Of a DNA stretch of 64,000 nucleotides, positions 9,207 through 16,883 are shown in pieces; the stretch's first letter is position 1; every line of letters begins with the position of its first letter. The notes under the pieces were generated by a model. The model saw only the letters and a list, made by a program, of their open reading frames with translations, was not told the origin of the DNA and searched no databases. Both the position numbers and the translations under genes were made by a program. Source of the DNA: a bacterium (lineage in GTDB: Bacteria > Hinthialibacterota > Hinthialibacteria > H5-UNCL2); the NCBI GenBank assembly GCA_015075175.1, contig JABTUV010000001.1, positions 496,001 through 560,000 of the forward strand, written 5' to 3'.

Positions 9207-11080
9207 CCGAGATTCGCAGTATCCTCGCTACCGACTGCGGAAGCACGACCACCAAGGCGATTCTGATTGAGAAGCGCCCCGAAGGGTATCGCCTGGTCGT
9301 ACGCGGCGAAGCGCCGACCACGGTCGAGGCGCCGTTCGAGAACGTGCTGGTCGGGGTCGTCAACGCGGTCACCGAGGTGGAGGAGTTGTGCGGGCGCAAG
9401 CTGTTGCGCGACGGCAAGTTGATTCGTCCCCAGGTGGGAGATGAAGGCGTCGATCTCTACGTCTCGACCTCCAGCGCGGGAGGCGGTCTCCAGATGCTGG
9501 TGGCGGGCGTGGTGAAGAGCATGACGGCGGAGAGCGCGGCGCGCGCCGCCCTGGGCGCCGGCGCCATCGTCATGGAGACCATCGCCAGCAACGACAAGCG
9601 CCCCGCCTACGAACAGATCGAGCGCATCCGCCATCTGCGCCCCGACATGGTGCTGCTGTCGGGCGGCGTGGACGGCGGCACCATCACCCACGTGGTCGAG
9701 CTGGCCGAGATGCTGGCCGCCGCCGCGCCCCGGCCGCGCCTGGGCAAGGGCTACGATCTGCCCCTGGTCTTCGCCGGCAACAAGGACGCCCTCCAGCCCG
9801 TCAAGGAGGCGCTGGACGGCAAGTTCCGCTTCACCCAGGTCCCCAACCTGCGCCCCGTCCTGGAGCGCGAGAACCTCGGCCCCGCGCGCCAGGAGATTCA
9901 CGAACTCTTCATGCACCACGTGATGGCCCAGGCGCCCGGCTATCCCAACCTGATGGAATGGAGCGACGCCCCCATCATGCCCACCCCCGGCGCGGTCGGA
10001 CTCATGATCGAGACCATCGCCCGCGAGGAGGGCATCTCCGTCCTGGGCGTGGACATCGGCGGAGCTACTACCGACGTCTTCTCGGTCTTCTCCGGCAAGT
10101 TCAACCGCACCGTCTCCGCCAACCTGGGCATGAGCTACAGCATCTCCAACGTGCTGGCCAGCACCGGCGTGGCCAATGTGATGCGCTGGCTGCCGTTCAC
10201 CATGAGTGAGAGCGACCTGCGCAACCGCATCAAGAACAAGATGATCCGGCCCACCACCATTCCCCAGACGCTGGAGGAGTTGAAAGTCGAGCAGGCCATC
10301 GCGCGCGAGGCGCTGCAGCTGGCCCTGGAGCAGCACAAGGAGTTCGCTACCAGCCTGAAGGGCGTCCAGCAGGAACGCACCATCAGCGAGGCCTTCGACC
10401 AGTCGGCCTCGGGCGAGACCCTGGTGGACATGATGGCGCTGTCGCTCTTGGTGGGCAGCGGGGGCGTGCTCTCGCACGCGCCGCGCCGCAGTCAGGCCGC
10501 CCTCATGCTCCTGGACGCCTTCGAGCCGGAAGGCGTGACGCAGTTGGCGGTCGACAGCATCTTCATGATGCCGCAGCTGGGGGTGCTCTCGACCATCTCG
10601 CCCCAGGCCGCCGCCGAGGTGTTCCATCGCGACTGCCTCATCATGCTGGGCACGGCGATTGCGCCCCGCGGCCCGGCGCGGCCCGGCCACACCCTGGCGC
10701 GCATCACCCTCTCCGGCGCCATCAATGACGATATCGAACTCAAAATGGGGGACCTTCGGCTGTTGCCCTTGGCGCTCGACCAGAAGGCAAGGGCGACCAT
10801 CGTCCCCCAGGGTAAAATCGACGTGGGCGCCGGCAAGGGACGCGCCCGCGAGGTCGAAGTATCCGGCGGCGTGGTGGGATTGATTCTGGATGGGCGCGGC
10901 CGTCCCCTGCAGATTCCGGCCGAGCCGGCGGCCCGTGTAGAGGCGCTCACGAGGTGGGCGCAAGCGCTGGGGGTTTACCCCGACGCCCCTCACTCCAAAC
11001 CCCCTCACCTCGACGCCCCTCACCCCAACCCTCTCCCTAAGGGAGAGGGGGTGGGAGACGAAGTGGGAGGGAAAGCGTAA
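9203..11080 (+). CDS. orphan MutL/GlmL-like ATPase (glutamate-mutase accessory family)
   Basis: About 625 aa with two actin-like ATPase halves: an N-terminal phosphate loop ATDCGSTTTKA (residues 9-19) and a second loop GVDIGGATTDVFS (about 282-294). This is the MutL/GlmL family, named for the ATP-binding partner of coenzyme-B12 glutamate mutase, not the mismatch-repair MutL. No mutase subunit is nearby. The most natural start is ATA 9203, inside the previous gene's ATAA stop and 7 bp after a perfect GGAGG (9191-9195); no ATG, GTG or TTG fits. The last ~30 residues (PNPLPKGEG region) come from a palindromic repeat at 11017-11064 and are probably not native. It is coupled to the next gene by a 1-bp overlap (TAATG). 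Confidence 0.82.
   Translation: MTEIRSILATDCGSTTTKAILIEKRPEGYRLVVRGEAPTTVEAPFENVLVGVVNAVTEVEELCGRKLLRDGKLIRPQVGDEGVDLYVSTSSAGGGLQMLVAGVVKSMTAESAARAALGAGAIVMETIASNDKRPAYEQIERIRHLRPDMVLLSGGVDGGTITHVVELAEMLAAAAPRPRLGKGYDLPLVFAGNKDALQPVKEALDGKFRFTQVPNLRPVLERENLGPARQEIHELFMHHVMAQAPGYPNLMEWSDAPIMPTPGAVGLMIETIAREEGISVLGVDIGGATTDVFSVFSGKFNRTVSANLGMSYSISNVLASTGVANVMRWLPFTMSESDLRNRIKNKMIRPTTIPQTLEELKVEQAIAREALQLALEQHKEFATSLKGVQQERTISEAFDQSASGETLVDMMALSLLVGSGGVLSHAPRRSQAALMLLDAFEPEGVTQLAVDSIFMMPQLGVLSTISPQAAAEVFHRDCLIMLGTAIAPRGPARPGHTLARITLSGAINDDIELKMGDLRLLPLALDQKARATIVPQGKIDVGAGKGRAREVEVSGGVVGLILDGRGRPLQIPAEPAARVEALTRWAQALGVYPDAPHSKPPHLDAPHPNPLPKGEGVGDEVGGKA
11017..11064. repeat. CTCTCCC/GGGAGAG palindrome inside the MutL-like gene
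   Basis: A 9-bp perfect stem CCCTCTCCC (11029-11037) and GGGAGAGGG (11041-11049) with a TAA loop, preceded by CCCCTCACCCCAA. The same family occurs at 48236-48362 and 57187-57265. It supplies the 3' end of the coding sequence. Confidence 0.8.
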
Positions 11081-12207
11081 TGGCTCACGCATACACTCCC
11101 GGCTTGTCGGTGTTGGAGGCGACGCGGGTCCGCCGCGAGCGTCGCCTGCCCATCGAGGGCGAGGTGGTCGTCACCGTCGGCCAGCGCGTCCATGCGACCG
11201 ACGTGGTCGCCAAAACCGAAATCCCCGGCGCCGTCTATCCCATCAACCTGGCCAACAAGCTGGGCATCCTGCCCGCCGACGTGGCCAGTTGCCTGGAAGT
11301 GAAGGTGGGCGACCTGGTCGAGCGCGGGCAGACGCTGGCCCGCTCCAAGGGCCTCTGGGGCCTCTTCCGCACGCCCCTGCCCAGCCCCGTCACCGCCAGG
11401 GTCGAGTCCATCTCCAGCGTCACCGGACAGATGATGCTGCGCCTCTCCAGCACGCCGCTCGCCGTACTCGCCTACATCGAGGGCGAAGTCGTGGACGTGA
11501 CCCCCGGCGACGGCTGCGTGGTCGAGACCGTCGCCAGCCTCGTGCAGGGCATCATCGGCGTGGGTGGTGAGAAGGAAGGGGTGCTGGCCGCCCTGGTCGA
11601 CAGTCCCGACGTCGATCCCTCCCCCGACGACGTGAAGGACGAACACAAGGACAAGATTCTGGTCGCCGGACGGCACGTCTCGCTGGCGGTGTTCCAGCGC
11701 GCGGCGGAAGTGGGCGCGCGCGGACTGATCGCCGGCTCCATCTCCGATTCAGACCTGGTGGAGATCCTGGGTTACGACTTGGGCGTGGCGATTACGGGTT
11801 CCGAGAAGCTGCCGACCACGCTGATCGCGACCGAGGGCTTCGGCAGCCTTCCGATGGCGGAGCGGACTTTCAAACTGCTGGTGGGACACGCGGGGCGGAC
11901 CGCCAGCATCAACGGCGCCACGCAAATCCGCGCGGGGGTGATCCGGCCCGAGATCGTCGTCCCGCTGGGGCCCGAGGCGCGCCCACGCCAGGCCGAGGCG
12001 GGCGAAGAAGGTCGCCTGGAGATTGGCACCCGCCTGCGCGTGGTGCGCGAACCCTACTTCGGCCTGCTCGGTCGCGTCGCCGCCCTCCCGCATGAACCCA
12101 TCGTCATCGAAACCGAGGCCCGCGTGCGCGTCCTGGACGTCCATCTGGACGACGGCCGCACCGTCACCCTGCCGCGCGCCAACGTCGAACTGGTGATTGG
12201 AGGCTAG
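11080..12207 (+). CDS. barrel-sandwich/KOW-like protein of the MutL-like operon
   Basis: 375 aa, no signal peptide or membrane helix, so cytoplasmic. The first ~140 residues contain barrel-sandwich-hybrid-like half motifs as in lipoyl/biotinyl or RnfC-type domains: VKVGDLVERGQTLARSKG, then LPSPVTARVESISSVTG and AYIEGEVVDVTPGDG. No biotinyl or lipoyl Lys motif is evident. The middle alternates strands and helices (ARGLIAGSISD). The C-terminus (GTRLRVVREPYFGLLGRVA) resembles a KOW-type beta barrel. ATG overlaps the MutL-like stop by 1 bp, and the next gene starts at the base after this stop. The role is unknown; a scaffold or cofactor-handling partner is inference only. Confidence 0.75.
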   Translation: MAHAYTPGLSVLEATRVRRERRLPIEGEVVVTVGQRVHATDVVAKTEIPGAVYPINLANKLGILPADVASCLEVKVGDLVERGQTLARSKGLWGLFRTPLPSPVTARVESISSVTGQMMLRLSSTPLAVLAYIEGEVVDVTPGDGCVVETVASLVQGIIGVGGEKEGVLAALVDSPDVDPSPDDVKDEHKDKILVAGRHVSLAVFQRAAEVGARGLIAGSISDSDLVEILGYDLGVAITGSEKLPTTLIATEGFGSLPMAERTFKLLVGHAGRTASINGATQIRAGVIRPEIVVPLGPEARPRQAEAGEEGRLEIGTRLRVVREPYFGLLGRVAALPHEPIVIETEARVRVLDVHLDDGRTVTLPRANVELVIGG

Positions 12208-13446
12208 ATGCGGACGCTCCCGGCTCGCTCAACCAGCACCATGCATCGCGTCCAATTGGGCGTGGCCTTCGGGCTTTACGCTCTGTGCGCCGTCCTGGCC
12301 GTGATCGCAATCTTCCGTCCCGAGGCGATCCGCAAGCCCGCCACGCTCTGGACGCACGCGTCCGGCGTCGTCACTGCGTCCTACCTGGACGCCGACGGCC
12401 AGGCGCGCATCCGCTACGAGTACCCGCTGAAGGACGTGAGGAGAAAAGAGGCTCTCGACCGGAAACTGGCGGCGGGCGAGATTACCGAAGCCAGCTACCA
12501 GGCGGAGATGCCCGAGATTCGCAGCTCGGACGCCGTCTATCATGCCTCCGTCGAGACCGGCCAACGCCTTTCGCCCGGAGAGCTGGTCGCCCGTTACACA
12601 ACCGGACGAACGGTCACGGTCTACCAGCATCCCACCGACCCCGCCACGGCGGTCCTCGTGCCGGGAGGCTGGACGTGGTTTGCCGGCGACCGCACCAACG
12701 TCTGCCTGGCGGTGCTGGCGTTTACGGGGATGTTCTTTCATTTCCTGTCGCGGGCGGGCCGCGGCAAGGAGCTTTACCTCCGGCGGGTGGCGGGCCTGGA
12801 CGCCTTGGAAGAAGCCATCGGCCGCGCGACCGAGATGGGCCGGCCCGTCCTGTACGTGCCGGGCCTGGACGACATCGAGAGCGCCCCCACCATCGCCAGC
12901 ATGGTGGTCCTCGGACACGTCGCCAGCATCACCGCCGAGTACGATACCCCCATCATCGTGCCCTGCCGCTTCGCCGTCGTGCTTTCCATCGCCGAGGAGA
13001 CGGTGCGCGAGGCCTACATCGTCAACAACAAGGCCGACCGCTACAATCCCGACAACATCCGCTATCTCTCGGGCGAGCAGTTCGCCTACACCTCCTCGAT
13101 CAACGGCATCATGCTGCGGGAGAAGCCCGCGGCCAACCTGTACATGGGCGCCTTCATGGCGGAGTCGCTGATTCTCGTGGAGACCGGCTTCTCCGCCGGC
13201 AGCATCCAGGTCGCGGGAACGCCCTCCGTGATGCAGATTCCCTTCTTCATCGTGGCCTGCGACTACACCCTGATCGGGGAGGAGTACTACGCGGCCAGCG
13301 CCTACCTGTCGCGCGCCCCTGACGTGCTCTCCAGCATCAAGACCGCCGACTATTTCAAGGCCGCGACCTTGGCGGTGCTTTTGGCGGGCTGTCTCTTGAA
13401 GACCTTCTGGCCCGAGCTCATGCTCCGATTGAGCCTTCTTTTTTAA
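12208..13446 (+). CDS. DUF6754-like membrane protein
   Basis: 412 aa. A transmembrane helix near residues 17-37 precedes an extracytoplasmic beta domain with a DUF3592-like end (TVTVYQHPTDPATAVLVPGGW). A second helix (about 170-188) leads to a conserved soluble region with GRPVLYVPGLDDIESAPTI, PIIVPCRFAVVLSIAEET and FMAESLILVETGFSAG, and a C-terminal helix lies near 388-408. The middle region matches my recollection of the DUF6754 family, seen in Chloroflexota next to MutL-like genes; that assignment is from memory. It starts directly after the preceding stop. Function unknown. Confidence 0.75.
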   Translation: MRTLPARSTSTMHRVQLGVAFGLYALCAVLAVIAIFRPEAIRKPATLWTHASGVVTASYLDADGQARIRYEYPLKDVRRKEALDRKLAAGEITEASYQAEMPEIRSSDAVYHASVETGQRLSPGELVARYTTGRTVTVYQHPTDPATAVLVPGGWTWFAGDRTNVCLAVLAFTGMFFHFLSRAGRGKELYLRRVAGLDALEEAIGRATEMGRPVLYVPGLDDIESAPTIASMVVLGHVASITAEYDTPIIVPCRFAVVLSIAEETVREAYIVNNKADRYNPDNIRYLSGEQFAYTSSINGIMLREKPAANLYMGAFMAESLILVETGFSAGSIQVAGTPSVMQIPFFIVACDYTLIGEEYYAASAYLSRAPDVLSSIKTADYFKAATLAVLLAGCLLKTFWPELMLRLSLLF

Positions 13447-13460
13447 GCAGAGAGGACGCG

Positions 13461-14129
13461 ATGCGCAAAGAGATACCCATTCTGATCACGCTCTTCATCG
13501 GGGTCTTCATGGTCTTGAAGTTCTTCTTTGAGCCGGTGGACTGGGTGCGGATTTCCGCGGAAGAGATCGCCAAGATCGCGCAGGTGGTGGTGGCGTCGTC
13601 GGTGGTGCTGGGAGTGGCCAACATCCTGCGCATCAATTTCCGCGCCATCGTCCAGCGGCGGCGCGACTGGGGCTACAAGCTGGCGCTGCTCGTGACCATG
13701 TTCCTGCTCATGGGCGCGGGTTTCTGGGCGCATTTCTACCACCACCGGGTGACTTCGCTCGTGGTGGGCGACCTGCTCTTCCAGGACCTCTACGGCAACC
13801 TCCTGTCGCCCCTGCAATCCACCATGTTCGCGCTGCTGGCGTTCTTCATCGCCTCGGCGGCCTTTCGGGCCTTCCGGGTGCGCAACCTGCCGGCGGCGCT
13901 TTTGATGTTCGCGGCTATCCTGATCATGCTGGGGCGCGTGCCGCTGGGCCACTGGCTTTCGCAGGCGCTGGGCCTGGGCGCGCTTCTACCCAACGTCGCC
14001 GACTGGCTCATGGGCGTCCCCAACACCGCCGGCCAGCGCGCCATCCTCATCGGCGTCGCCCTCGGCATCATCGCCGTCGGACTCCGCGTCATCTTCGGCA
14101 TCGAGCGACCGTACTTGAAGGGGGAATGA
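13461..14129 (+). CDS. integral membrane protein of the MutL-like operon (unknown)
   Basis: 222 aa with about five to six hydrophobic helices (roughly residues 5-22, 40-57, 73-91, 118-134, 144-162, 190-212). An amphipathic basic stretch (NFRAIVQRRRDWGYK) follows the second helix. It is preceded by an AGAGAGGA-type ribosome-binding site, 14 bp after the previous stop, and ends 1 bp before the next gene. No named domain recognised. Confidence 0.72.
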   Translation: MRKEIPILITLFIGVFMVLKFFFEPVDWVRISAEEIAKIAQVVVASSVVLGVANILRINFRAIVQRRRDWGYKLALLVTMFLLMGAGFWAHFYHHRVTSLVVGDLLFQDLYGNLLSPLQSTMFALLAFFIASAAFRAFRVRNLPAALLMFAAILIMLGRVPLGHWLSQALGLGALLPNVADWLMGVPNTAGQRAILIGVALGIIAVGLRVIFGIERPYLKGE

Positions 14130-14130
14130 C

Positions 14131-15015
14131 GTGAATCTGGAAAGTCTGGATCGGCGCTGGGTGTTTCTGGGTGTGGCCGTGCTCACTTTCGGCGGCCTGC
14201 TGCTGCCCTTCCGGCTGCCTCAAGTCCCCGGCGAGACCTCCATCTCTTATTACAACGCCCTTCAGAACCTGCCCCCCGGCAGCCTGGTGATGATCTCCGC
14301 CGACTACAGCCCCTCCACCCGGCCCGAGCTGGAGCCCATGCACCGCCTCACCATCTACCACGCGCTCAAGAACGGCCATCGCGTGATCAACATCGCCCTC
14401 TGGGACGTGGGCGTCAACCAGACCGCCTTGGCGATGGGCTGGGCGCTGGCGCAACTGGCCTCCGAGGGCGTCCATCCCCGCAAGGACGTCGATTATCTCA
14501 ACCTCGGCTTCAAGGCCGGCGGCGAAGTGGTCATGTCCCAGATGGGCAGCTCCATTCCCACCACTTTCCGCAAGGACCAAGAGGGGCGCTACATCTGGGA
14601 GAACGCCGAGATTCCCGTGGTCGCCGGCCTGCACGACATGAAGGACGTGGACCTCCTCGTCACCATCAGCGCCGGCTCGCCCGGCATCAACCAGTGGCTG
14701 GCGCAGGTGCAAAAGCGCTACAACGTCGCCACGGTCGCGGGCGTGACCGCCGTCATGGCCCCCGAACTCTACACCTTTTACCATTCCCGCCAACTGCTGG
14801 GATTCCTGGGCGGACTGGTCGGCGCCGCCGACTATGAGAAGCTCCTGGGCATGACCGAACGCGGCGACGCCGTCGGCCTCTCCATCCTGGTTCCCGATTT
14901 CGCCAATCGCGCCATGGTCGCCCAGTCTCTCATTCACTACGCGCTGGTCTTGGTCATCATCATCGTCAACGTCGATTTCATTCTGCGCCGGCGCGCCCGG
15001 GGAGGCCGCTCGTGA
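14131..15015 (+). CDS. bitopic membrane protein with a large soluble domain, MutL-like operon
   Basis: 294 aa, GTG start 1 bp after the previous stop (GGGGGAATGACGTG). Helices at about 11-30 and 266-285 bracket a soluble alpha/beta domain. Visible segments include NLPPGSLVMISADYSP, YHALKNGHRVINIALWDVG, DYLNLGFKAGGEVVM and DVDLLVTISAGSPGINQWL. The ordered strand-loop-helix pattern looks Rossmann-like. I recall related proteins next to DUF6754 genes in other phyla but know no function. The 3' end overlaps the next start by 4 bp (GTGA). Confidence 0.72.
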   Translation: MNLESLDRRWVFLGVAVLTFGGLLLPFRLPQVPGETSISYYNALQNLPPGSLVMISADYSPSTRPELEPMHRLTIYHALKNGHRVINIALWDVGVNQTALAMGWALAQLASEGVHPRKDVDYLNLGFKAGGEVVMSQMGSSIPTTFRKDQEGRYIWENAEIPVVAGLHDMKDVDLLVTISAGSPGINQWLAQVQKRYNVATVAGVTAVMAPELYTFYHSRQLLGFLGGLVGAADYEKLLGMTERGDAVGLSILVPDFANRAMVAQSLIHYALVLVIIIVNVDFILRRRARGGRS

Positions 15016-15824
15016 CCCTCTACGAAGTCTTTCTCGGCTGGATGGTGGTCTTTTTCACGCTGGCCATCTTCAGCTTTCTCTACAAGGACAATCCCATCTA
15101 CAAGTTCGCCGAGCATGTCTACCTGGGCGCGGCGGTGGGATACGGGGTCGTGATTGTGTACGCCCAGGTCCTGGAACCGGACCTGGTCATGCCCATCGTC
15201 GACTTTCTGCGCCATCTTTGGGGCGGGCCCACTGCCGTCTACGGCGAGCAGTATGAAGTCTCGCCGGGCTGGCGGCTGGTCGCCCTGGCGCTGTCGATCA
15301 TGATCTGGGCGCGCCTGACCAAGCGCTTCAACTGGTGGTCGCGGTGGGCGCTGGCCATGATCGTGGGCGCCTACGCCGCGCTGCGGTTGGTCGGCGACGC
15401 CCAGGCCTACCTGGTCGCCAAGATCAACGCCACCCTCCTGCCCCTCTGGCCCATGCCCGGCAACCCCCTGCTCGACGCCGACGGCGGCATCCGCTGGGTC
15501 AGCGTGGAGGGGCCTTCGCTCCTCACCAACTGGCTGATCGTGCTCGGCGTCGCCGCGGTACTCATCCACTTCTTTTTCTCGGTCGAGCACAAGGGACCCA
15601 TGAAGGGCGCGTCGCGCTTCGGCATCATGATCCTGATGATCACCTTCGGCTCCAGCTTCGGCTACACGGTGCTGGCGCGCGTCTCGCTGCTCATCGGGCG
15701 CGTGGTGGACCTGCAGGAGCGCGCGACCGGCGACTACTTCTACGCCACCTACATCATCGGCGCGGCCATGATCACGTACTTCGTGGGCGTGAAGCTTTAC
15801 GAGAGGGCCGCCGGCAAGGCGTAA
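15012..15824 (+). CDS. polytopic membrane protein of the MutL-like operon (unknown)
   Basis: 270 aa, GTG start overlapping the previous stop. About seven hydrophobic segments. Charged family-like motifs are YKDNPIYKFAEHVYLGAAVGY near the N-terminus and EHKGPMKGASRFGIMI before the sixth helix. The conserved His/Glu/Lys in membrane-adjacent positions could matter for a transport or scaffold role, but this is inference. It is the last clearly coupled member of the operon. Confidence 0.72.
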   Translation: MTLYEVFLGWMVVFFTLAIFSFLYKDNPIYKFAEHVYLGAAVGYGVVIVYAQVLEPDLVMPIVDFLRHLWGGPTAVYGEQYEVSPGWRLVALALSIMIWARLTKRFNWWSRWALAMIVGAYAALRLVGDAQAYLVAKINATLLPLWPMPGNPLLDADGGIRWVSVEGPSLLTNWLIVLGVAAVLIHFFFSVEHKGPMKGASRFGIMILMITFGSSFGYTVLARVSLLIGRVVDLQERATGDYFYATYIIGAAMITYFVGVKLYERAAGKA

Positions 15825-15907
15825 TCTCTCCCCTCAGTGTATTATTAGGAAGGATCCTGCGCCGTAGTTGCGCAGCGCGCCGCGCACGGGGAAAGGATGC
15901 TGCCGCC

Positions 15908-16576
15908 ATGAGCGATCTCGACCCCCCGCCCCGGCCTTCCAGGCCCGAGGACTGGGCCACCGCCTTCGGCACGCTGGAAGACCACGTGGATAGCGAGCGC
16001 GCGCGCGGCCCGCGCTTTCTCTTCCTTCTGGCGGCGCTCGCCCTGGGCGCGCTGGCCGGGTTCTGCTTTCATTTCATGGGACGCTACTTCTGGAGTCCCA
16101 TCCTGCCGGCGCTGGTCTTCGGTGCCGTCGGGGCGGTCGGCTCGCTCCTCGTCTGCGACACGCACCGCTCTTCCGGCCTGGGTGGAGTGATGCTCGTCGC
16201 CGCGCTCCTGGGTGGTTTCGCCTACGCATCGGTGCATTTCTGGAACACCATCGAGTTCTACTTCTGGGGCGGCGCGCAGAGGCTCTATAATCTGGAGATG
16301 GCCAAAGACGTGGACATCATCCACGACCAACCGCCGATTGCCGGCCCGCGCGAGCTTTTGCGCGAGCGCGTGGGGCGGAGCGACCTTTTGGGCTATTACG
16401 TCTACGAGGGACGCGCCGGGCGGGTCCTCATGTACTCGCGCCGCTACCCGCGACGCCATTCCATGCCGCAGCTGCGGCGCCTCTCGGGCGAGGTGTACTG
16501 GCTGGAGGCCGCCGCCGAACTCCTCGGCGCGGCCATCGTCGCCAGCGCCGCCGCTCGCAAACTGGCCGCGTGGTGA
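15908..16576 (+). CDS. predicted membrane protein (unknown)
   Basis: 222 aa; ATG 15908 preceded by GGGGAAAGGA. A charged, proline-rich N-terminus is followed by three or four hydrophobic helices (about 37-57, 63-82, 92-110), then a soluble C-terminal half (NLEMAKDVDIIHDQPPIAG, RRYPRRHSMPQLRRLSG). It is separated from the MutL-like operon by 83 bp containing one short repeat, so membership is uncertain. No domain recognised. Confidence 0.6.
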   Translation: MSDLDPPPRPSRPEDWATAFGTLEDHVDSERARGPRFLFLLAALALGALAGFCFHFMGRYFWSPILPALVFGAVGAVGSLLVCDTHRSSGLGGVMLVAALLGGFAYASVHFWNTIEFYFWGGAQRLYNLEMAKDVDIIHDQPPIAGPRELLRERVGRSDLLGYYVYEGRAGRVLMYSRRYPRRHSMPQLRRLSGEVYWLEAAAELLGAAIVASAAARKLAAW

Positions 16577-16883
16577 TGCCGCGCCGGCAACCGGAACCGA
16601 CAGCCTTGAGCATTAGCAACGACCCAAACCGACAGCCCTGAGCGAAGCGCGAAGTCGAAGGGCGGCCTGGATGCTGAAGACCCGCTTCATGCGGCCTGCA
16701 CTCCCCCCTTAACAAGGGGCGTTGGGGGGGATGACGCCGAACGCGCGACAGCAAGCAGCCGCACTCCACATCGGCAGGGCCGGCGCCCCGCCGCGCGACC
16801 GGCTTGTACCTGCCTCGGCATTCGCCTATATTTCGCAACAAGCCTCCGTCCTTTGGGACCATCCGGTTGTTCTAAGAGTTGTC
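16577..16883. repeat. 307-bp intergenic stretch filled with three repeat families
   Basis: No gene supported. 16631-16683 (core AGCGCGAAGTCGAAGGGCGG, then TGGATGCTGAAGAC) recurs inverted at 48533-48595. 16701-16732 is the CCCCCCTTAACAAGGGG element of the PLVKGG family. 16750-16775 carries AAGCAGCCGCACTCCAC, found again at 48370 and 55540. Confidence 0.7.

Noticed and set aside
9164-11092. 642-codon open frame on the minus strand opposite the MutL-like gene
   Set aside because: Long antisense frames are expected opposite GC-rich genes; the translation is His/Gly/Gln-rich with no domain, while the plus strand has clear ATPase motifs.
16722-16883. 54-residue N-terminal extension of the CARDB protein
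   Set aside because: It is translated from repeat DNA and would bury the signal peptide; ATG 16884 is better.
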